Of a stretch of DNA of 59,262 nucleotides, positions 35,685-44,912 are shown in pieces; the first letter of the stretch is position 1; every line of letters starts with the position of its first letter. Made by a program: the position numbers and the translations under genes. Source of the DNA: JBCBKZ01 sp039026975 (GTDB lineage Bacteria; Bacteroidota; Bacteroidia; J057); assembly GCA_039026975.1 (NCBI GenBank), contig JBCCLI010000001.1, forward strand, positions 1 through 59,262. The letters run 5' to 3'. Under the pieces are notes generated by a model. That model was given only the letters and a program-made list of their open reading frames with translations. It did no database searches and had not been told where the DNA came from.

Positions 35685-36792
35685 CCAATTTTTCATTCTG
35701 TAACAGGCTAGAGAGAATAGCCACTATCCTATCCGTAGCTTTTCCATCCCAAAGGGGAGGTAGTTGCCCTTTCTTATAGGTATCTGTTTCTATTTGATTT
35801 ACCAGCCCCATGATAATCTCCACATCAAAGGGGACCAGTGTGTTAGTTCCCAGGTCCACGGTAATGGGCCTTTCTGTATTAGGCCTAAGGGTAAGGCAGG
35901 GAATTTTTCTAAAGGTAGTTTCCTCCTGAATCCCTCCACTATCTGTCAGCACATACTTGCAGCTATGGATAAGTTTCTGGAAGGAAAAGTATCCCATAGG
36001 ATCAGCTAGTTTTACCTGTTCTAGGCTCAGCAGTTCCTCCATTAAGCCAAAGCTCTCAAACCTGGCTTTGGTACGTGGATGTATGGGAAAGATGACCTGA
36101 CGCAGCTCCGAGACGTTCTCCAGTATGCGTAGTAGTTTTTGTAGTCCCTCTTTTACGTCTACCGTAGCAGGTCTATGCATAGTCATAAGCACAAACTCCT
36201 GAGGCTGTATCCCTAGCTCTTCCAGTATCTGGCTTTGCTGGATCTGCTCATCAAAATGCACCAAAGTATCTATCATGGTATTTCCTACCATATGTATGTG
36301 TGCGCTTGCCTTTCCTGCCGACTGTAGGTGCTTTTCTCCACTCTCTTCTGTCACAAAGAAATGGTCAGTAATCTCATCCGTAAGTATTCTATTATTCTCT
36401 TCGGGCATCCCTCTATCAAAACTTCTCAAGCCACTCTCCAGATGTACCAGCATCTTCCCCATTTTATGGGCTGTGATGGAAGCAGCTAAGGTTGAATCTA
36501 CATCTCCTACTACCATGACACAGTCAGGTTTATAGGTTTCCCGCATAAGCTCTTCCAGCCGGAGAATGATTTCTCCCATACGAGCTGCTGGCGTACCACT
36601 AGATACATTCAACCAATAATCAGGCTGAAACCCAAACTGGCTGAAAAAAATACTGGACATTTTATCATCGTAGTGCTGCCCCGTATGGACTACCTTAAGA
36701 TCTATGTCGGGGTATTGACTGAGAATGGCATGAAATCGAGTGATTTTGATAAAGTTAGGTCTGGTACCTACTACGATTAACAGCTTTTTCAT
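35671..36792 (-). CDS. UDP-N-acetylglucosamine 2-epimerase-family protein (divergent copy)
   Basis: A 373-residue non-hydrolysing epimerase of the WecB/WbpI family, which inverts C2 of UDP-GlcNAc or a related UDP-sugar. Active-site residues are conserved: GTRP (Arg), VGDVDST (Asp), HLESGLRS (Glu), MPEENNR (Glu) and MHRPATVD (His), plus SGGIQEE. It differs from canonical WecB in GTRPNFIK instead of GTRPEAIK and in a DHFFVTEESG block, so its substrate may differ. It overlaps the upstream GT2 gene by 4 bp and is the last gene of the leftward polysaccharide operon. It overlaps the convergent PorT-like gene by 14 bp. Confidence 0.85.
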   Translation of the reverse strand: MKKLLIVVGTRPNFIKITRFHAILSQYPDIDLKVVHTGQHYDDKMSSIFFSQFGFQPDYWLNVSSGTPAARMGEIILRLEELMRETYKPDCVMVVGDVDSTLAASITAHKMGKMLVHLESGLRSFDRGMPEENNRILTDEITDHFFVTEESGEKHLQSAGKASAHIHMVGNTMIDTLVHFDEQIQQSQILEELGIQPQEFVLMTMHRPATVDVKEGLQKLLRILENVSELRQVIFPIHPRTKARFESFGLMEELLSLEQVKLADPMGYFSFQKLIHSCKYVLTDSGGIQEETTFRKIPCLTLRPNTERPITVDLGTNTLVPFDVEIIMGLVNQIETDTYKKGQLPPLWDGKATDRIVAILSSLLQNEKLAIQN

Positions 36793-37574
36793 GTATGTGT
36801 AATAGAAGATTCTGGCCGCATAAATAGTTGAGAAATTTTAGAGAAATACTTAGAGTAGATCAACAGAAAGTTGGTGTTGAGGCCATATTTTTTACATGCT
36901 TTGAGCATTTCCCTGTTGATGGTGATGGTACTTGATAGGTTACGGGTACTGATTCCCCCATTTCGCATCCGCACTAAAACAGAGGGGATGTAGGAAGAGC
37001 TCACCTGCCCCTGGTACAGCATTCTGACCATCAAATCAAAATCTGCACAGATTTCATAGCTGGTATCAAAATTACCCATTTTTTCATAAAGGGAGGTACG
37101 CACAAAAAAAGTAGGATGTGGCGGCATCATCCCTTTCCTAAACTTACTTACCGTAAAGTCCCTGGCGGGATAATAACGGGTAATATAATCTGTATTTTCA
37201 GCATCTACATAGACAAGATCTCCATACACTGCCCCTATAGAGGAATCTTCAAAAGCTTTCATGACCGTAGAAATTACAGAAGGATGTTCATACACATCAT
37301 CTGCATGTAAGAACCCTATGACCTCACCACTAGCCATACATATGCCTTTATTCATGGCATCATATAAGCCTTCATCTCTCTCACTTACCCACTGGTCAAT
37401 GTGCTGCTCATATGCCCGAATAATATCCAGGGTGCCATCCGTAGATCCCCCATCAATGATTATGTATTCTATGGAGGGATAATCCTGCGCTATGATAGAG
37501 TCTATACAGCTTTTCAAATAGGCTTCCGCCTGAAAGCACACTGTAATCAAGGATATGGTAGGGGTTCCCTGCAT
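36789..37574 (-). CDS. Family 2 glycosyltransferase
   Basis: A 261-residue GT-A fold enzyme. PTISLITVCFQAEAYL, DGGSTDGT (about 42-49), GLYDAMNKG and FLHADD (the metal-binding DxD-like site, about 90-95) are classic GT2 motifs. A PHPTFF and a DFDLMVRM block follow; this subset is common in colanic-acid-like and O-antigen clusters (WcaA/WcaE-like). It would add one sugar to a lipid-linked intermediate on the cytoplasmic side. It overlaps the epimerase gene by 4 bp and lies 4 bp after the barrel-like gene. Confidence 0.9.
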   Translation of the reverse strand: MQGTPTISLITVCFQAEAYLKSCIDSIIAQDYPSIEYIIIDGGSTDGTLDIIRAYEQHIDQWVSERDEGLYDAMNKGICMASGEVIGFLHADDVYEHPSVISTVMKAFEDSSIGAVYGDLVYVDAENTDYITRYYPARDFTVSKFRKGMMPPHPTFFVRTSLYEKMGNFDTSYEICADFDLMVRMLYQGQVSSSYIPSVLVRMRNGGISTRNLSSTITINREMLKACKKYGLNTNFLLIYSKYFSKISQLFMRPESSITHT

Positions 37575-37578
37575 GTAT

Positions 37579-38232
37579 TTACCTGGGGCCTTTGAAGTGA
37601 TAAATGATTCCTAACCGTAGCCTAAGGGTGTAGTCGAAATATTCTTCCTGTGGGTTTCCTGGCAGGTTAAGGGTCAGGTCTCCCTGGTCATAGGTGAAGG
37701 TAGCCATCAACTCGGCACTCCATTTCCCGTCAATTAGCATGCCTACTCCTGTACCTGCCTGGGCATAGAATATATTCCCTTGTTTAAACCTCTTAAAGGC
37801 TTGTTCTCTCCGTTCATAAAATCTTTCTATATACCGCTCCCAGCCCAAGGATCCCTGTATAGGAAAATAGAATCTACCCAGGGCAGGCTGTATCCGCAAC
37901 ACCGGTCCCACTCTTAGCTGATGTACCCAAAATTTGGCATCTGCCTGTTGGCGCACATAGGTATGCTGCTGGTCAAACTGAACCCCTAGACTGAGAAAGC
38001 TTGCTAACTTTCTCCCCAACGCCAGATTTAGCCCTCCATTCAAATTCCTGGGTGAGTAGTTCCCATAGGTGGCTTGGGATTGGGTAAATCCATTTCTACC
38101 TGCTTCTCTATATTGAATGTGAAACTGTGTCTGAATCCACCAATTTCTGTTCTGCCCTATACCTTCAGTCAGTTGGAGACAGCAAAAGATCCCTACGATT
38201 ACCTGAATGAGCCTATTTTTCTTATATCCCAT
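37579..38232 (-). CDS. Barrel-like outer-membrane protein in the polysaccharide operon
   Basis: A 217-residue exported protein with a signal peptide (ending GIGQN) and a mature region of amphipathic strands (WWIQTQFHIQYR, LNLALGRKLAS, LGVQFDQQHTYV, DYTLRLRLGIIYHF) ending in a C-terminal aromatic strand, as in small outer-membrane barrels. No named family recognised. ATG 38232 overlaps the upstream SGNH gene by 11 bp, and a GT2 gene follows after 4 bp, so it is clearly part of the operon. Possible roles are glycan export, anchoring or a lid for the SGNH lipoprotein; all are inference. Confidence 0.65.
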   Translation of the reverse strand: MGYKKNRLIQVIVGIFCCLQLTEGIGQNRNWWIQTQFHIQYREAGRNGFTQSQATYGNYSPRNLNGGLNLALGRKLASFLSLGVQFDQQHTYVRQQADAKFWVHQLRVGPVLRIQPALGRFYFPIQGSLGWERYIERFYERREQAFKRFKQGNIFYAQAGTGVGMLIDGKWSAELMATFTYDQGDLTLNLPGNPQEEYFDYTLRLRLGIIYHFKGPR

Positions 38233-38839
38233 GCTGATCAATAATGGGGAGTATTTGATCTATCCACTGCTTATACCCTGCCTCCACCAGGTGAATCCCA
38301 TCTTGGGTAAAACGGTCAATAAGGAACCCTTCTGAAGTTAGCACTTCATTTAAGTCCAGAAAGGCTATCTCCTGCCTTAGGGCAAGTTCTTCCAGGGTCT
38401 CATTTAGCAACTTAATCTGACCATTCACCTTGTCAGCCTGTGGATACTCTTTCCCTACTAACAGAACGGACTGAAGGATGGGGGTAATATTCCGTTCTCC
38501 TATCTCAAGGAGAATAGATTCAATATTCTCCACAATTTCTTCCTGCGGTGCTCCTCCCCCGATATCATTTATCCCTACCATTAAAAAACAGAGATGACCT
38601 GAGGAAGGCCAAGTTACTTGATCTATCCTGTCTAGTACATGTCTACTGGTATTTCCACCTATTCCTTCATTTATAATATCTGCTCTGCCCGTCCAGGCTT
38701 GCCAGTGCCCACCCGCGGTAATAGAGTCTCCCAACATAAGAATTCTGGTAGGAAAAGGACTATCTGATAAGGAATCACATCCGAAAGGGAGGAAACATAA
38801 AAAAAGGAATAATAAGGGTCTTCTTGTTAAGACTTTCAT
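38222..38839 (-). CDS. SGNH/GDSL-hydrolase lipoprotein
   Basis: A 205-residue predicted lipoprotein. The N-terminus KVLTRRPLLFLFLCFLPFGC ends in a lipobox cysteine. The four SGNH blocks are all present: LGDSIT (nucleophile Ser), GNTS (Gly), VGINDI (Asn) and DGIHL (Asp-His). Such enzymes hydrolyse ester bonds, including acetyl esters on polysaccharides and lysophospholipids. Its place between a WcaF-like acetyltransferase and a barrel-like protein inside the operon suggests a glycan O-acetyl esterase or transferase in the periplasm or at the outer membrane. ATG 38839 was chosen over a TTG 12 codons upstream. Confidence 0.83.
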   Translation of the reverse strand: MKVLTRRPLLFLFLCFLPFGCDSLSDSPFPTRILMLGDSITAGGHWQAWTGRADIINEGIGGNTSRHVLDRIDQVTWPSSGHLCFLMVGINDIGGGAPQEEIVENIESILLEIGERNITPILQSVLLVGKEYPQADKVNGQIKLLNETLEELALRQEIAFLDLNEVLTSEGFLIDRFTQDGIHLVEAGYKQWIDQILPIIDQHGI

Positions 38840-38909
38840 ACAGCCAAATGGTGCTTGTGTTTGTATTAATGACAAACAGAATGGTGGTAACCCCTGGAAC
38901 TTGGTATTA

Positions 38910-38925
38910 CATACCTTGAGGTATG
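38910..38925. promoter_or_regulatory. 16-bp palindrome between wcaF-like and SGNH genes
   Basis: CATACCT and AGGTATG flank a 2-bp centre in the 122-bp gap inside the operon. Such symmetry could bind a dimeric regulator or form a small hairpin that adjusts expression of the downstream genes. No T-run follows on the transcribed strand. Confidence 0.3.
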
Positions 38926-38961
38926 CATAGAAGAGCTTTTACAAGATAGCTATCTCATCCT

Positions 38962-39522
38962 TTAATCTAATGCTAACATTACCCTTTCCCTAACTTTTTT
39001 GGCAGGATTACCCCTATAAATTTGATACGCTTCCAAATTTTCTGAGGCAACAGAGCCCACTGCCAATACAGCATGGGTTTCTGCATGTACACCCGGACAA
39101 ACTACTGCCTTAGCTCCTATCCATACGCCATCCTCCAGTTCTATGGAACCCGTTATCAGATCAAAGGAAGCTTTGCTATAATTATGGTTTCCTGTGAGTA
39201 GCATAGCTCCTTGGGAAAGGCAGACACTTTCTCCTAGTTTCACAGGAACCAGGTTATCTATCCATACCCCTTCTCCTACCCAGCTATGGGCTCCCACTTC
39301 CAGTAACCAGGGATACTTTACGCGCACACCGGGCTTTATAATCACTCCCTCCCCTACCTTAGCTCCAAAACTTCTTAGCAAGAACCGCTTGAAGCTGTAA
39401 GAAACTATGAGGGGATTCTTAAATAGAACTGCCTGAACTAAAAACCAGCTTATCACCCGCCAGCGAGAGGCGCCTACATGAAAATCCGAGTTGTCATATA
39501 TAGATAAGTCTACCTTAGACAT
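38962..39522 (-). CDS. wcaF: WcaF-like hexapeptide acetyltransferase
   Basis: A 186-residue left-handed beta-helix O-acetyltransferase similar to colanic-acid WcaF. It opens VDLSIYDNSDFHVGASRW, as in the family, then has hexapeptide repeats (GEGVIIKPGVRVKYP, VGEGVWIDNLVPV, VCLSQGAMLLTGNHNYS with the active histidine, VWIGAKAVVCPGV). It would acetylate a sugar of the repeat unit using acetyl-CoA in the cytoplasm. Its start overlaps the upstream glycosyltransferase gene by 8 bp. The SGNH esterase gene follows after 122 bp. Confidence 0.88.
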   Translation of the reverse strand: MSKVDLSIYDNSDFHVGASRWRVISWFLVQAVLFKNPLIVSYSFKRFLLRSFGAKVGEGVIIKPGVRVKYPWLLEVGAHSWVGEGVWIDNLVPVKLGESVCLSQGAMLLTGNHNYSKASFDLITGSIELEDGVWIGAKAVVCPGVHAETHAVLAVGSVASENLEAYQIYRGNPAKKVRERVMLALD

Positions 39523-40660
39523 CCGATAAAAATAAGCTTTTGTAAGATGTTACTAGTGCTGCATTCTGAGATTTTTTTTCTGCATAGGCCCTGGCTCCTT
39601 TTTGCCAGAATTGGAATTCTTTCTGATCAAGCTTGGCTATCTCCTCTAATTGCTGAGTCCATAACTCTTCTTCCAATGGGAGGTCCCATCCCGCATTCTC
39701 TTTCTCTAAGGCTCGCCAGGGAGTTTTTTGACTAATGATCACGGGAGCCCCTTTAGCAAATGCCTCAAATATAGCATGTCCAAAGTTTTCTCCATGGGTA
39801 GGAAGGGCAAATACATCTACTACGGAAAGCTTCTCTTCTACGCCCTTATGAGTAAGGACACCTCCGTATAACACCTGTATATTTCCGGGTAGGTTTTCTA
39901 TTAGGGCCTGGCAATTTTCCCAGTAGGCCTCATCCTCTACAGGCCCCCAAATTAGGAGGGTTACCTGAGCGCTTACTTTCTGGAGAACAGCCAATAGGAA
40001 AGCCAGATTCTTTTTAGGGTGAATTCGTGAGATAAACCCCATAACCAGCTGTCCTGCCACTTTTAGTTTTCTGGTAGGAGGAAGAGAAGGTAGGTGGGTG
40101 AGGTTAGCTATGACTGAAGGGGAAGCCTTGGCTCCCATGTATTGAGTAATATCTTCTGCTTCCTGCTCATCTGTTGCATGAAAGATCATGTGTGCAGGTA
40201 AGCCCATAAGCCTTACCCATGCGAGGAATAATAATTTTCGGCCCTTCTTATACTGGATAGCTCCCTTATGTAGCATCCCTCTAGGTGCCCATACAAGCTG
40301 AGCGCTCATCCTTTTCATGGCTAATAGGTACACCGGCCACACCGCAAACTTGACTGAAAACATACTATTCAAATAGACATATACCGGATTGACTTCTTTG
40401 ATCAATCTCTCCAGGCTGGATAGGGTTAGCCAGCCTGGACTGGCATACCAAACTTTAGCGCCTCCTTCCCAGGCTATCCAGGTATTAGGAGAAATTTCAG
40501 CATAAGGTTCCTCATCCCCATAGTCTCTATCTCCTGTGAGAATCAGTAACTCATAATCTCCCGCTAACTCTCTGCATAGATTAGCTATGGACCTGATAGG
40601 CCCTCCCGCTTTATACCCTGGCAGAAACCAGTCCGTCATGATCAGGAGTGTAGGTTTCAT
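39515..40660 (-). CDS. Family 4 glycosyltransferase
   Basis: A 381-residue GT-B enzyme. LLIMTDWFLPGYKAGGP at the N-terminus is typical of one Bacteroidota GT4 subgroup; the C-terminal donor domain has GFISRIHPKKN and the E-x7-E region HGENFGHAIFEAFAKGAPVI. It would add a hexose or similar sugar during repeat-unit assembly. ATG 40660 leaves 1 bp after the AsnB stop; ATG 40672 and TTG 40681, which would overlap that gene, are alternatives. It overlaps the wcaF-like gene by 8 bp. Confidence 0.87.
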   Translation of the reverse strand: MKPTLLIMTDWFLPGYKAGGPIRSIANLCRELAGDYELLILTGDRDYGDEEPYAEISPNTWIAWEGGAKVWYASPGWLTLSSLERLIKEVNPVYVYLNSMFSVKFAVWPVYLLAMKRMSAQLVWAPRGMLHKGAIQYKKGRKLLFLAWVRLMGLPAHMIFHATDEQEAEDITQYMGAKASPSVIANLTHLPSLPPTRKLKVAGQLVMGFISRIHPKKNLAFLLAVLQKVSAQVTLLIWGPVEDEAYWENCQALIENLPGNIQVLYGGVLTHKGVEEKLSVVDVFALPTHGENFGHAIFEAFAKGAPVIISQKTPWRALEKENAGWDLPLEEELWTQQLEEIAKLDQKEFQFWQKGARAYAEKKSQNAALVTSYKSLFLSDV

Positions 40661-40661
40661 C

Positions 40662-42521
40662 TTAGAGATCATTTTTTTCAAGCCATGCGTTCATTACTAT
40701 CATCAGCCAAATTTGTAGCCATATCACTTGATCATCACCTGCCAGGAAGGCTGCCCACTGCTTTCTCAGTCCATCTGCCTTAATCCAATTCCTGTCCAGA
40801 AGCTGATCTATATGGTGTTGACAGAAGGGATTCAGCTCATTTCGCATCCAGTCCTTCCAAGGGAAGACAAAGCCCATTTTCTTTCTATGGACCACCTCCT
40901 TTGGAAGTAAATCTCCCAAGGATTCTACCAGTAGAGACTTAGGATAATACGGAAACTTATGTTCATCTGGGATTCCCCATGCATATGACACCAGCTCATG
41001 ATCAAAGAAAGGCACCCTTACTTCAAGTCCATGAGCCATACTCATTTGGTCTGCGTCTCGAAGTAGTACATTTTGGGTGTAGGTAGAAATTTCTGCCCAG
41101 GAAATTTTACTCAGCTCCGGTAATTCCTGCCAATGGGTACGTGATTCATTAAGGAGATAGGCTGGCATATTCTGTACTTCCTTAGGTAAGGAGAGTAAAT
41201 TAGCTAGCTCCTCTTCAAGCTGTAGTTTTCTAAAAATAGGATACACCCTTGACAGATCCAGTCTCCCTACCCGTAATATTTCTTGCAGCCTGTTACGCTG
41301 GTTTCCGGGGATAAATGGCCCTAGGGGACCTGCCACTGCTTTCCTGGCAAAGGCAGACACATTCCACCACTTCTGGTACTGGAATAGCTTATGCCAATAC
41401 CTAAATACGGGATAGCCCGCAAATACTTCATCTCCTCCCAGACCGGAGAGGGCTACTTTCAGTCCTGCTTTACGGGTGTACTTAGAGATTAAGTAGCTAT
41501 TAATCCCATCTCCACTGGGGTTATCCATGGCAGCTAGTGCTTCAGGTAAGTCCTTTAGCATAGCTTCAGGCGAAAGCCTAATTTGCTGGTGTTCCGTCCG
41601 AAATTTCTTGGCTATCTGTAAGGCAAAGGGGCTTTCATCAAAGGCTTTCTCCTGGAACCCTATGGAAAAAGTATGAATGGGCCTTTCTGAACACCTGGCC
41701 ATAAGTCCCACAATGGCGCTTGAATCTATCCCTCCTGATAAAAACGCTCCTAAGGGGACATCACTCATCATCCGCTTTTCCACTGACTCTGTGAGCAGAG
41801 TGCTGACCCTTTTTTGGATATATAACTTGCTATCAGATTGGCCTGCTTCTGGTGCTTTTGGATGCCAGTAGGAATGCTGAGAGAAGGTACCCTCGTGCCA
41901 ATGGGCATATTCTCCAGGCATCAATTGCACTACTTCCTTCAGCAGGGTATGTGGCGCATGTACAGTTTGATAGGTAAAGAAATCCTGTAGGGAGGCTGGC
42001 CTAAGCTCTGAGGAAACCATATCACTTTTCAGCAGGGCTCTTAATTCTGAGCTAAAGAGAAGATGCTGCTCCCTATAAGAAATATATAGCGGTTTAATGC
42101 CCAGTCTATCACGGGCCAGGAGGAGGCTACGCGTTTGAGTATCCCAAAAGGCGAGTGCAAACATCCCATTGAAGCGAGCAAAGGCAGCTTCTCCCCATCT
42201 TATAATTGCGGCTAGGACTACCTCGGTATCTGATGCTGTTTGAAAGGGAAAGGGTGCGAGTTCCTCTTTGAGGGACTGGTAATTATAGAGTTCTCCGTTG
42301 TAGACCAGCTTATATCTTCCAGATGGATCTTGAAAAGGTTGGTTAGCGCTAATGGAAAGGTCAATGATGGATAGCCTCCTATGGCCCAGCACAGCCCGCT
42401 CCCCCTGCCAGATCCCCTCAGCGTCAGGCCCCCTATGTGCCATGGCCTTACACATCCGCTCTACAGCCTGCCTGTGAGTATCAGTGATTTGGAGGGATAC
42501 TATTCCATTTATTCCGCACAT
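40662..42521 (-). CDS. asnB: Asparagine synthase (glutamine-hydrolysing) / amidotransferase
   Basis: A 619-residue AsnB-family enzyme. The N-terminal glutaminase domain begins MCGINGIV with the catalytic Cys2, HRGPDAEG, YNGELYNY and ARDRLGIKPLY. The synthetase domain has the ATP-binding PPi loop FLSGGIDSS and LSGLGGDEVFAGY. AsnB homologues inside polysaccharide loci are thought to amidate uronic acids or amino-sugar carboxylates rather than make free asparagine. Cysteine-2 and the SGGxDSS loop are intact, so it should be active. It sits 58 bp after a GT4 gene. Confidence 0.9.
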   Translation of the reverse strand: MCGINGIVSLQITDTHRQAVERMCKAMAHRGPDAEGIWQGERAVLGHRRLSIIDLSISANQPFQDPSGRYKLVYNGELYNYQSLKEELAPFPFQTASDTEVVLAAIIRWGEAAFARFNGMFALAFWDTQTRSLLLARDRLGIKPLYISYREQHLLFSSELRALLKSDMVSSELRPASLQDFFTYQTVHAPHTLLKEVVQLMPGEYAHWHEGTFSQHSYWHPKAPEAGQSDSKLYIQKRVSTLLTESVEKRMMSDVPLGAFLSGGIDSSAIVGLMARCSERPIHTFSIGFQEKAFDESPFALQIAKKFRTEHQQIRLSPEAMLKDLPEALAAMDNPSGDGINSYLISKYTRKAGLKVALSGLGGDEVFAGYPVFRYWHKLFQYQKWWNVSAFARKAVAGPLGPFIPGNQRNRLQEILRVGRLDLSRVYPIFRKLQLEEELANLLSLPKEVQNMPAYLLNESRTHWQELPELSKISWAEISTYTQNVLLRDADQMSMAHGLEVRVPFFDHELVSYAWGIPDEHKFPYYPKSLLVESLGDLLPKEVVHRKKMGFVFPWKDWMRNELNPFCQHHIDQLLDRNWIKADGLRKQWAAFLAGDDQVIWLQIWLMIVMNAWLEKNDL

Positions 42522-42579
42522 GTGTTTTTGTTCAATGCAAAGCTAACTAAGCCCTTTCTGGAAAAGGAAGCTAAATTTC

Positions 42580-43623
42580 CTATTGGCTTTCAAGCACACT
42601 CAGTAGGGTAGCTGCCCAGCTGTCTGGGGTGATCTGTTTGGCTAGTTCCCTACTCCGCTTGCCCATCAAGATTAATTCTTCATCAGATAGGGAGAAGAGT
42701 TTTTCTAAGGCTGTCTGTAAAGAGCCTATTTCTCCTGCCCTAAATGCCAGGCCATTATAGCCTACCCGCAGGAAGCTTTCTCCAGCTCCACAGCTGTCGG
42801 AGACAAGCACAGGTAAACCTGAAGCTACATATTCATGTAATACTACACCCCAGGGTTCTTTTATGCTGGGCAGAATACCCGCCCCACAGCTACTCAATAC
42901 CTCAGGAAGGTTCCCAGGCTGCACAAAGCCCAAACAGTTTACCTTGGGAATCTTCTCTGCTTCAGCTTCTAATGGGCCTGTTCCTGCTAGCCATAACTCC
43001 CAATCAGATGTGGGAAGCTGCCTAAAGGCTGTCAGCAAATGCTGTACCCCTTTCTCCTTTACTAACCTCCCCACATATAGTAATCTTTTAGGAAATGTAG
43101 GGGTAGTAGACCTTGTTAAACCCTGCTCCATAAAAACGGGAACATCCGCTGAGTAATATCCAGTTCTAATTTGGTGGGCCTTATACCCCAGTCTACTCGC
43201 AAAAGCATATTGCCGAGGGCCTGGCACCCAAAAATGAGAAAAGGAGGGCTTCAGCAAGATAGGACTTAGCCAGCTAGCCAGGTGCTGTTTGGGAGAATTT
43301 ATCCATTGGTTATCTGCTCCTACCACAGTAGGAATCCCTTGCTGAAGAAAGGCCTTAGCTACTTTTGTATACCATTTATCTACCCACCCACTTACAAATA
43401 CAAGATCAGGTGAAAATGCCTGAATCTCTTCCCACAGGTCCTTTTCAGGTTGGCTATTTCGCTCCATTTTTCTCATGGCTTCCTCTTGCTCAAATTGGAA
43501 AGGAGCCTCTTGATTTACCGGCCAACAGATAAGCAATACCTCCACGCCCGGAATACTAGCTAATGCCTTTAGACAAGCCATCACATACCCGGCAAGTTCC
43601 ATATACAGGATCAAGATTCTCAT
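42580..43623 (-). CDS. Family 4 glycosyltransferase
   Basis: A 347-residue GT-B glycosyltransferase. The N-terminal half is divergent (VEVLLICWPVNQEAPF), and the C-terminal half has LLYVGRLVKEKGVQHLL, LAGTGPLE and the donor-binding EPWGVVLHEYVASGLPVLVS. This resembles the WcaI/WbuB-like and rhamnosyl-type GT4 families. Its start codon overlaps the end of the polymerase gene by 4 bp, so the two are translationally coupled. Sugar specificity unknown. Confidence 0.87.
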   Translation of the reverse strand: MRILILYMELAGYVMACLKALASIPGVEVLLICWPVNQEAPFQFEQEEAMRKMERNSQPEKDLWEEIQAFSPDLVFVSGWVDKWYTKVAKAFLQQGIPTVVGADNQWINSPKQHLASWLSPILLKPSFSHFWVPGPRQYAFASRLGYKAHQIRTGYYSADVPVFMEQGLTRSTTPTFPKRLLYVGRLVKEKGVQHLLTAFRQLPTSDWELWLAGTGPLEAEAEKIPKVNCLGFVQPGNLPEVLSSCGAGILPSIKEPWGVVLHEYVASGLPVLVSDSCGAGESFLRVGYNGLAFRAGEIGSLQTALEKLFSLSDEELILMGKRSRELAKQITPDSWAATLLSVLESQ

Positions 43624-44912
43624 GCTATGAGGGTATTGGATTTCGGCTTTAGATGGATCATTACTATTACCACCAGAAAAAACATAATGGTAAACGCATT
43701 TAAGGAGGAGGTAAGCCAGCTTTCAAACGTAGCTGAGAGCAGTGCCATGAAAATGAAGGGAAAGGTAATCCCAATTCTTCTCATCCTTAAAAATTGTCCT
43801 ATGAGAAAGATCAGATAAAACCCCAAGCCCAGGAAACCATTATTCATGAGGAAAGTCAAGTAGGAATTATGCATTCCTCCCTGGTGCTCCGTGGCGATAA
43901 AATTCTCACTTAGCTGTTTAAACACATACACCTCATAGGCAAACCCTTTCCCTATCCAGGGATTCTCATTGATATAATACAGCCCTACAGACCAGGCAAG
44001 AAATCTACCTGTACCTGTAGTTAAAGACTCTACCCGTAAGTATTCTTCCAGGCCTACTCCCTGTACGATTCCCTCCAGGCTAAAGTACCTGAGAATTATT
44101 AATCCCATAGGCACTATGATCACCCACAATAGTAAAATTCCAGGAAACCCATTTCTATGAAATAGATAGATAAAAGTAAAAATCCCTATGGCCCCCAAGG
44201 CTGTCCGGGATTGACTGATAAGAATGGAAGCTAAGATAAGGGCAAATGCCCAGTTGGTTACTTTTTTCTCCTCGGGATAAAATTCTCTTATGACAAAGGT
44301 AAATCCATACAGGAGCGTGGAATAGATCCCCAAGCCATTAGGGTTCCCCATCAGTCCTCTGTATCTCCCTACCAAATAGGTAACAGACGGACTCAGCACC
44401 GCCAGGATGAGGCCTACCCCTAATATCAACATCCCCAATCTTAATATGTCCAGGAGAATTTCCTTTCCATACCGACTCATCAGGTAAGGTAAATAGTGTA
44501 GTACCATAAAAATGAAGAATGCGTAGGAGAATAACCTGGTTAAAGAAGAAACTAAGACGGGGCTTCTAAATGCTCCTAACAATGCTACCATACAAAAGGG
44601 AACTATCAGTAGGAAGGTTATATCAAATTTAATCTTTCCTCCTGCGAATAGGCCAAGGGTTCTGGCCGTAAGCAGCACCAGTATGATGGGCCTAAGCCCT
44701 TTTATAAATTGGAGGGAGTCTAACCGGCTATCTCCCAAGGTTAGAATAAGTAGAAAGAGGATGAACATCTCTTTATCCTTTCTCTTCTGAAGCCAGACTA
44801 ATCCGACCAGCATTAAGTACATATTAGAAAGGGCTGTGAATATCATTCCCATGACCCATAACATGGCCATTTGGATAAACACAGATTTATACTTTCTAAT
44901 GAATTTCTTCAC
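43620..44912 (-). CDS. O-antigen ligase/polymerase family membrane protein (Wzy-like)
   Basis: A 430-residue integral membrane protein with about 10-12 hydrophobic helices and a large periplasmic loop (about 265-345). A Wzy_C-type motif GMHNSYLTFLMNNG (residues about 347-360) with the conserved histidine and RYRGLMGNPNGLG, SQSRTALGAI earlier are typical of O-antigen ligases and polymerases. It would polymerise lipid-linked repeat units, or ligate the glycan, on the periplasmic side. The start is GTG 44912, which overlaps the upstream GT4 stop in GTGA. The only polymerase candidate in the window. Confidence 0.88.
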   Translation of the reverse strand: MKKFIRKYKSVFIQMAMLWVMGMIFTALSNMYLMLVGLVWLQKRKDKEMFILFLLILTLGDSRLDSLQFIKGLRPIILVLLTARTLGLFAGGKIKFDITFLLIVPFCMVALLGAFRSPVLVSSLTRLFSYAFFIFMVLHYLPYLMSRYGKEILLDILRLGMLILGVGLILAVLSPSVTYLVGRYRGLMGNPNGLGIYSTLLYGFTFVIREFYPEEKKVTNWAFALILASILISQSRTALGAIGIFTFIYLFHRNGFPGILLLWVIIVPMGLIILRYFSLEGIVQGVGLEEYLRVESLTTGTGRFLAWSVGLYYINENPWIGKGFAYEVYVFKQLSENFIATEHQGGMHNSYLTFLMNNGFLGLGFYLIFLIGQFLRMRRIGITFPFIFMALLSATFESWLTSSLNAFTIMFFLVVIVMIHLKPKSNTLIA

